From Bacillus sp. FJAT-42315 (lineage in GTDB: Bacteria; Bacillota; Bacilli; Bacillales; Domibacillaceae), in assembly GCF_002797375.1 (NCBI RefSeq), contig NZ_KZ454941.1, positions 2,080,344 through 2,137,838 of the forward strand: DNA of 57,495 nt, read 5' to 3'. Every line of letters begins with the position of its first letter. The stretch's first letter is position 1. A program made the translations under genes and the position numbers. Positions 52,455-57,495 of this stretch are shown here, in pieces. Under the pieces are notes generated by a model, which saw only the letters and a list, made by a program, of their open reading frames with translations, ran no database searches and was not told where the DNA came from.

Positions 52455-53693
52455 ATTCATCGACTTCGGTTGAACAGGCTGAGTACTCATTTCAGTTTTC
52501 ATGTAATACAAAGGTAGAATAAACAATAACCCGATCATAAATAGAAGAGCAGCTGCTTGATATAAAGAAACGATCGTAAACATTGTTAATAATTTCCCCG
52601 CTATACTCATCGTCACGACCATAGACCCGGTAAAAAGCGGCATTAAAATCCCATTCACTCGACCAATAAAGCTACCTTCTGTATTTTTTAATATCATCGT
52701 ATTGATACCAATCTGAATACAAGGCATAAACAACCCGCTAATAAATTCAGCTACTAACGTCAGCCATAAGTTAGTGGATAACCCGATCACACTGATGCCG
52801 ATCGCATTCATAAACATGCCTAATATTAGCATTCGTTGGGGAAGAATTTTTTGAGAAAACATCATCGCTAAAGCTCCCCCAGCAATCATCCCACTTCCAT
52901 TGACCATCAATAACCATTGTAGATTTTCTTTCTCCAACCCTAATTGTTCAGTCACAAGGAAAATATTTAACGGTTGAATTAATCCAATACCAAGACCAGC
53001 TGCTATAAAACAAGTCCCTAATAACTTCAGTACTTTCCTCTCCCATACATACTGAAATCCACTTTTCATTTCTTGTAGTAAGGTCGTGTTCACTTTTTCT
53101 TTATCAACTGTTTGGTCTTTAGGAATAAAAGTTAACATGAGAGCGGAGAGCAAAAAGGCTACTCCTGTAAAGCCAATCGAAGTATAGATCCCAAAATTTT
53201 GATAAATCACCGTTCCGAGTGCTGGACCTAAAATCATAAATACAGCAAAAATCGTTTGATAAATAGACATCGCCGCTTGCACGAGTGACTCCGTTAAATG
53301 CAATTTAAACAGCTTCATACCAGAAGGCTGAGAAAATTGTGAGAGAATAGATGAAATAAGCATCGCTAAAAAGACCAGTTTCCATGTGCTGACCATTAAC
53401 GCTAATAAGACGGCGAACACGGACAAGGCACTTAAAATATCACACCAAATCATCGTTCTTTTCGGACGCCAACGATCCGCGAACGTCCCCCCAATAAAAG
53501 AAAAGAGAAAAATCGGAGCAAATTCTGCGACTGAGATCATCGATACAGCAAAAGGATCTCCCTTTGTTTGTTCCATGATAAAAAGCAACACCGCAAAATT
53601 TCGAATCCAAATGCCAACTTGAAGAAATAGAGCTGAAGCAAGAATCGCACGAACAAAGGGATTTTTTAATAAAGATGACTGATCAGCTGACAT
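52452..53693 (-). CDS. MFS transporter (drug-efflux-like)
   Basis: 413 residues with twelve hydrophobic segments. MFS motif A-like loop is GGTFADRWRPKRTMIWCD after segment 2; the central loop is KDQTVDKEKVNTTLLQEM. Resembles MFS_3-type exporters such as enterobactin or macrolide efflux proteins. Substrate unknown. Monocistronic; an unassigned neighbour of the cell-wall gene that follows on the other strand. Confidence 0.82.
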   Translation of the reverse strand: MSADQSSLLKNPFVRAILASALFLQVGIWIRNFAVLLFIMEQTKGDPFAVSMISVAEFAPIFLFSFIGGTFADRWRPKRTMIWCDILSALSVFAVLLALMVSTWKLVFLAMLISSILSQFSQPSGMKLFKLHLTESLVQAAMSIYQTIFAVFMILGPALGTVIYQNFGIYTSIGFTGVAFLLSALMLTFIPKDQTVDKEKVNTTLLQEMKSGFQYVWERKVLKLLGTCFIAAGLGIGLIQPLNIFLVTEQLGLEKENLQWLLMVNGSGMIAGGALAMMFSQKILPQRMLILGMFMNAIGISVIGLSTNLWLTLVAEFISGLFMPCIQIGINTMILKNTEGSFIGRVNGILMPLFTGSMVVTMSIAGKLLTMFTIVSLYQAAALLFMIGLLFILPLYYMKTEMSTQPVQPKSMN

Positions 53694-53754
53694 ACGGGTC
53701 TCCTTTTCTATTGCTAACTAACATATTCATTACAGGTGGGCATACAATTTATTA

Positions 53755-54285
53755 ATGAAACTTGCCTTCTATGCAAAGGTGGTGATCACCATTACCCATA
53801 CGGTAAAGTCAGGTGAGACGCTAAAGTCTATCTCTGAAGATTATCGGATCTCCTTATCCAAGCTGATCGAAGCTAACCCTGGAATTCAACCAAATTTCCT
53901 TTATATTGGTCAAAAGATTGTCATTCCAGGACTACCTTCTCCCGAAACAATTCCTTACAAAATTTCTGTTTCTCTGTCTGCTCGAACGTTGTCATTAACA
54001 TATCAAGGAAGAATCATACATGTTTATCCAGTAGGTGTCGGTAAAATGCTCACTCAAACACCGGTTGGCACTTTTGTGATTATTAATAAAGCGCCGAATC
54101 CCGGCGGTCCGTATGGTACGATGTGGATGAGTTTATCGAAAAAATCATATGGCATCCATGGAACAAATAACCCTTCCTCGATTGGAAAATATGTATCAAA
54201 AGGCTGTATTCGAATGTACAACCATGACGTTGAACAGTTAGCCAAAACGGTTCCAATTGGTACTGGGGTAAACATTCATTATTAA
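53755..54285 (+). CDS. LysM plus L,D-transpeptidase (YkuD-like)
   Basis: Up to 176 residues. An N-terminal LysM domain ([20 protein letters not shown]...[18 protein letters not shown]) precedes a YkuD catalytic domain with [24 protein letters not shown] (catalytic His and Cys). It makes 3-3 cross-links or lipoprotein attachments in peptidoglycan and appears in Bacillus spore/cell walls. Start: the ATG at 53755 has only a distant AGGTGGG, whereas AAGGTGGTGATC (53776-53787) ends 3 nt before an in-frame ATT at 53791. The family normally starts just before [10 protein letters not shown], so the ATT may be the real start (164 residues). Confidence 0.88.
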   Translation: MKLAFYAKVVITITHTVKSGETLKSISEDYRISLSKLIEANPGIQPNFLYIGQKIVIPGLPSPETIPYKISVSLSARTLSLTYQGRIIHVYPVGVGKMLTQTPVGTFVIINKAPNPGGPYGTMWMSLSKKSYGIHGTNNPSSIGKYVSKGCIRMYNHDVEQLAKTVPIGTGVNIHY

Positions 54286-54297
54286 TTTTTTACTGTC

Positions 54298-54327
54298 AAG
54301 ACGTCTGCCTCAATCGGCAGACGTCTT
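54298..54327. terminator. Bidirectional terminator
   Basis: AAGACGTCTGCC and GGCAGACGTCTT are perfect 12-bp arms over a 6-nt loop between convergent genes. Confidence 0.88.
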
Positions 54328-54331
54328 TTAT

Positions 54332-55423
54332 TTATTTTGCTACAGGTTCTTGATTGATCTCCACTAGCCAATCAAATGGATCTGGTTCTGTTCCATTTTG
54401 AATACCTGTAATCGTTTGATATAGTTGTTTAGAAATTTCTCCTGTTTCTCCTTCATTAATAACAAGTTTTTCATCTTTCCAGGAAAATTCGCCAATCGGT
54501 GAAATGACAGCTGCTGTTCCGGTACCGAACGCTTCTTCTAATTTTCCAGCTTGATACGCGTCATATACTTCTTGCATGGAAATTTTTCGTTCTGAAACTG
54601 GTACTCCCCAATGCTTCAATAATTGAATAACGGAATTGCGCGTCACCCCTTCAAGGATGCTACCGTTCAATGCTGGTGTAACAACTTCTCCATCAATTTT
54701 AAAGAAAACATTCATGCTACCGACTTCTTCGATATATTTCTTCTCTACTCCGTCTAACCATAAAACTTGAGAGTACTCTTTTTGACTAGCCACTTCTTGT
54801 GCTTTCAAACTAGAAGCATAGTTTCCTGCTGTCTTTGCTTCACCTGTTCCACCCGCTACCGCACGAACATAGTCGCTCTCGACAAGAATTTTTACTGGCT
54901 GAATGCCTTCTTTATAATACAAACCTACCGGAGAAAGAATAATAATAAATTTATAGTTGCTTGACGCATGGACTCCAAGGAAAGGCTCTGTTGCAATAAT
55001 GAATGGACGAATATATAGTGATGTTCCTTCTGCTGTAGGAATCCACTCTTTATCGACTAAAATCAATTTTTTCAATGCTTCTAAGGCTAATTCTTCATCA
55101 ATATTTGGAATGCATAATCGATCATTCGAATGATTTAATCTTTGCAAATTTCTTTCCGGACGGAATAATAAAATTCGTTGATCTTTTGTTAAATAAGCTT
55201 TCATTCCTTCAAACACTGTTTGTCCATAGTGAAAAATCATTGAAGCAGGGTCTAACGTAAGTGGCTGATATGGAACAACGCGAGGATCATGCCACCCCTT
55301 CCCTTCTGTATAATCCATCACAAACATATGATCAGTAAATATTTTCCCAAATCCTAATTGATTAGATTCTGGTTTTGGCTTTCTTTCAGGACTTAAGTTT
55401 ACTTGAATTGTTTTTTCTGACAT
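54332..55423 (-). CDS. ilvE: Branched-chain amino acid aminotransferase
   Basis: 363 residues (BCAT type of the YbgE/YwaA length). PLP class IV fold: FGKIFTDHMFVMDYTEGKGWHDPRVVPYQPL, FEGMKAYLTKDQRILLFRPERNLQRLNHS, PLP Lys in GTGEAKTAGNYASSL, and GTGTAAVISPIGEF. Final transamination for Leu, Ile and Val, or the first step in their breakdown. A weak match to a CodY box (GAAATTTTCTAAACC) lies about 35 bp upstream of the start. Confidence 0.93.
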   Translation of the reverse strand: MSEKTIQVNLSPERKPKPESNQLGFGKIFTDHMFVMDYTEGKGWHDPRVVPYQPLTLDPASMIFHYGQTVFEGMKAYLTKDQRILLFRPERNLQRLNHSNDRLCIPNIDEELALEALKKLILVDKEWIPTAEGTSLYIRPFIIATEPFLGVHASSNYKFIIILSPVGLYYKEGIQPVKILVESDYVRAVAGGTGEAKTAGNYASSLKAQEVASQKEYSQVLWLDGVEKKYIEEVGSMNVFFKIDGEVVTPALNGSILEGVTRNSVIQLLKHWGVPVSERKISMQEVYDAYQAGKLEEAFGTGTAAVISPIGEFSWKDEKLVINEGETGEISKQLYQTITGIQNGTEPDPFDWLVEINQEPVAK

Positions 55424-55749
55424 TTTGCATAACTCCTTGCTGAATAGATATTTGGTTTAGAAAATTTCACCAATGAATAAATGTATACTTATTATATTAC
55501 AATTTTTTAGAATCTTTACACAATAGTTAATTGCAAAAAAAATAAAATTTTACAAAGACATTATTTTAAAAGCTGGAAAATAGTATGTCGACTTACCGAT
55601 AAGAACTTGTTTACTTTAAAGGCTATTTGATTTAAATCTTTAAATTTGAATTTTGCACATAATGTATTTTTATAAAATAAACTGAGAGTGTGAGAAAATA
55701 AAAAAGGGACTGCTAATAAATCCAGCAATATCCCTTTATACCACTCTGT
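55424..55749. other. AT-rich intergenic region upstream of ilvE
   Basis: 326 bases without a gene. It presumably carries the ilvE promoter (TATAAT near 55492 on the minus strand, with no convincing -35) and ends with the terminator of the kinase gene. No T-box (AGGGTGG) element was found despite the branched-chain role of ilvE. Confidence 0.5.
55703..55737 (-). terminator. Terminator of the PAS kinase gene
   Basis: AAAGGGA-TGCT pairs with AGCA-TCCCTTT (with one-base bulges); T-tract follows on the minus strand. Confidence 0.7.
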
Positions 55750-57495
55750 TTAATTTACATTAATAGGTAAACGAACTTGCACTTTCGTCCCTTTGGACTC
55801 TTCACTCTCAAATATGATTTTTCCTTTATGGTGCTCAATGATTTTAAAGCTGACCATAAGGCCTAAACCAGTCCCTTTTTCTTTATTAGAGTAAAAAGGT
55901 TCACCTAGTCGCGGGATGCGATCTGGAGCTATCCCTACCCCCTCATCAATTACTTCAACACATATATGTTCCTTACCTAATTGTTTTGTTTTAACTAATA
56001 AGTTCCCTCCATCGGGCATGGAATCGATCGCATTCTTAATCAAATTAAGCATCACTTGTTTTATTTGCTTTTTCTCTAACTTTACAAGCGATAGCTCTTG
56101 AGTGATATCTGTCATCAGTTCAACTTTATGAAGTAAGGCTTCTGGATGCATAAAATCAATTGTTTCGTTTACTAATTGATTGATATCATGCACCTCGAAC
56201 TTTGTTTCTTGATTAGGTTTAGCTAACATTAAAAATTCCTGCATAATCGATTCAATTCGCTCAAGCTCAGATAAGATGATCTCGCTGTATTTATTGTGGG
56301 TTTCTTGCCCCCACAATTGTGTAAATCCTTTAATTGCGGTTAAAGGATTTCTCACTTCATGGGCGATTCCTGCGGCTAATTGACCAATCGCTCCTAGCTT
56401 ATCTTGTTTATTTAGTAACAGCTCTTTTTCCTTTAAGCTAGAAATGTCCTGTGTCACTGTCGCTACACGATGAAGATATTTTTTATCCTTTATCGGTGTT
56501 TTTCGCGACCTTAACCACTTAATGCTGCCATTTTTATGAAAAATCCGATATTCTACTTCTGAATCTGTATCATTCGATTTTAAAAATTGTTTAAATGCTT
56601 CTTGATCCTCTTCATGAACCAGTTGATAAATAATGTGAAAGTTTTTATAAAAGTTCTCTTTAGAATGACCAAGGATTCTCTCATAAGATGGGCTAACATA
56701 CACGACTTCATTCGTTGAAAAATCAAACACACAAAATATCTCGTTTATATTTTCTGATATTTCTAAAAATTTTAGTTCGTGCTCTTTTAATTCTTTTACT
56801 TTTCGGTCTAATAATAAGGCCGCTTCGACTTTATCCGTAATGTTTCTAGTAACTCCTACAATGGCAACAATCTTGCCGTGGCTATCCTTAACTGGTGTAA
56901 CTGATATGATCGCATGTATGAGCGAGCCATCTTTTTTTTGGCGAATTGTCTTATGATTGCGGACCATGTTACCTAATTGAAGAATTTCTGAGAATATTTT
57001 GCGTTCTCCCCTCAAATGATAAGGAATAATTGGCAGTTCTTCCCCCATCAATTCATCTAAACTCCAGCCGTAAACCTTTGCAAATGCCTCATTTACATTT
57101 ATAATTTTTCCTTCATGATTTAAAATGTAGACAGGATCATTAGTAGTGGTCAAAAATGCCTCACACCATCCTAAACAACTGGTAGTTTCCTTTTTCCCTA
57201 TTAAATAAAACAACATATGATGCGGATCGTACATAACACTCCATTTATAGATGAATAAAGTACCGTTTTGATGCCTAATTTTTTCGGTAGTCACAATAGA
57301 GTTCGAACTCTCTATTGCTTGTTTTATAAGTGCAATTATTTTTTTATATGGTTTGCTGCTCCAAAAATCAAATATTGAAATAGTTTCATCTTTCGGATCT
57401 ACTCCTGTCACATTAATAAATACAGGATTCCCCATTAAAATAACACCCTTTAAATTCATTGAACAAACTAGATCCGAGCTATTTTCCCAAAACCA
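55750..57495 (-). CDS. PAS-domain sensor histidine kinase (partial, N-terminus outside window)
   Basis: 581 residues are visible. The frame stays open to the right edge with a PAS-like sequence (WFWENSSDLVCSMNLKGVIL), so the ATG at 57459 is internal. Domains: truncated PAS (visible 1-90), PAS (about 115-225, VYILNHEGKIINVNEAFAKVYGWS), PAS/PAC (about 245-360), HisKA with GIAHEVRNPLTAIKGF, and HATPase_c with MLNLIKNAIDSMPDGG, VIDEGVGIAP and GTGLGLMVSFKIIEHH. No membrane segment is visible, so it resembles soluble Bacillus sporulation-type kinases (KinA/KinE-like). The partner regulator is not in the window. Confidence 0.88.
   Translation of the reverse strand, partial: WFWENSSDLVCSMNLKGVILMGNPVFINVTGVDPKDETISIFDFWSSKPYKKIIALIKQAIESSNSIVTTEKIRHQNGTLFIYKWSVMYDPHHMLFYLIGKKETTSCLGWCEAFLTTTNDPVYILNHEGKIINVNEAFAKVYGWSLDELMGEELPIIPYHLRGERKIFSEILQLGNMVRNHKTIRQKKDGSLIHAIISVTPVKDSHGKIVAIVGVTRNITDKVEAALLLDRKVKELKEHELKFLEISENINEIFCVFDFSTNEVVYVSPSYERILGHSKENFYKNFHIIYQLVHEEDQEAFKQFLKSNDTDSEVEYRIFHKNGSIKWLRSRKTPIKDKKYLHRVATVTQDISSLKEKELLLNKQDKLGAIGQLAAGIAHEVRNPLTAIKGFTQLWGQETHNKYSEIILSELERIESIMQEFLMLAKPNQETKFEVHDINQLVNETIDFMHPEALLHKVELMTDITQELSLVKLEKKQIKQVMLNLIKNAIDSMPDGGNLLVKTKQLGKEHICVEVIDEGVGIAPDRIPRLGEPFYSNKEKGTGLGLMVSFKIIEHHKGKIIFESEESKGTKVQVRLPINVN

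Noticed and set aside
55440-55480. CodY box upstream of ilvE
   Set aside because: Only about 10 of 15 positions match AATTTTCWGAAAATT; mentioned with the gene but not called as a feature.
1-57495. rRNA, tRNA, CRISPR array, prophage, plasmid replication genes
   Set aside because: No supporting sequence was seen on either strand.

Overview
The window looks like a chromosomal segment of an endospore-forming, low-GC Gram-positive of the Bacillaceae. Grounds: AAGGAGG-type ribosome binding sites, a des-desK-desR cold-shock operon, spo0M, an exoA-type nuclease, and moa/mob/moe, fdh and DUF1641 genes arranged in the Bacillus style. No rRNA, tRNA, CRISPR array or prophage module was seen. Both ends cut through genes: a chemoreceptor C-terminus at the left, and a PAS-domain histidine kinase whose N-terminus lies beyond the right edge.

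Left part (1-14 kb): end of a CZB chemoreceptor; des-desK-desR (membrane fluidity); a MerR/TipAS regulator with its own 19-bp-spacer promoter; spo0M; a molybdate transporter pair modA-modB without modC, divergent from a fused HTH/periplasmic-binding-protein regulator with a 22-bp palindrome between them; a DUF456 membrane protein; a SUV3-like RNA helicase; an AlkD-like DNA repair protein; and an SDR reductase. A gene-poor stretch (13.9-14.6 kb) carries a four-unit 20-bp tandem repeat.

Centre (15.5-41.2 kb): two nearly identical IS605-group elements in the same orientation, each with tnpB and a divergent 51-residue ribbon-helix-helix gene and no tnpA. They bracket (i) a complete molybdenum-cofactor set (moaD, moaE, mobB, moeA, moeB / moaB, mobA, moaC / moaA), a formate/nitrite channel, fdhD and a DUF2294 gene; (ii) a formate dehydrogenase operon (fdhF, DUF1641, Mrp-type ATPase) behind a long structured leader ending in an intrinsic terminator; and (iii) a 2-aminoethylphosphonate import and degradation operon (PhnS2-T2-U2 transporter, phnX, phnW) with an unexpected saccharopine-dehydrogenase-like gene and a DeoR regulator. 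The logic is molybdate uptake, then Moco synthesis, then FdhD-assisted formate dehydrogenase.

Right part (41-57.5 kb): a small acidic lipoprotein, an endonuclease I family protein, exoA, then a second seven-gene ABC operon (binding protein, alkaline-phosphatase-superfamily enzyme, two permeases, ATPase, DeoR regulator, PHP phosphoesterase) that looks like an uncharacterised organophosphate or phosphonate uptake-and-hydrolysis system. It is followed by gltS with a divergent LysR gene, an MFS transporter, a LysM/L,D-transpeptidase, a branched-chain aminotransferase and the partial kinase. The best candidates for something undescribed are the fdhF leader RNA, the AP/PHP/ABC operon, the dehydrogenase in the phosphonate operon, and the RHH-tnpB elements.
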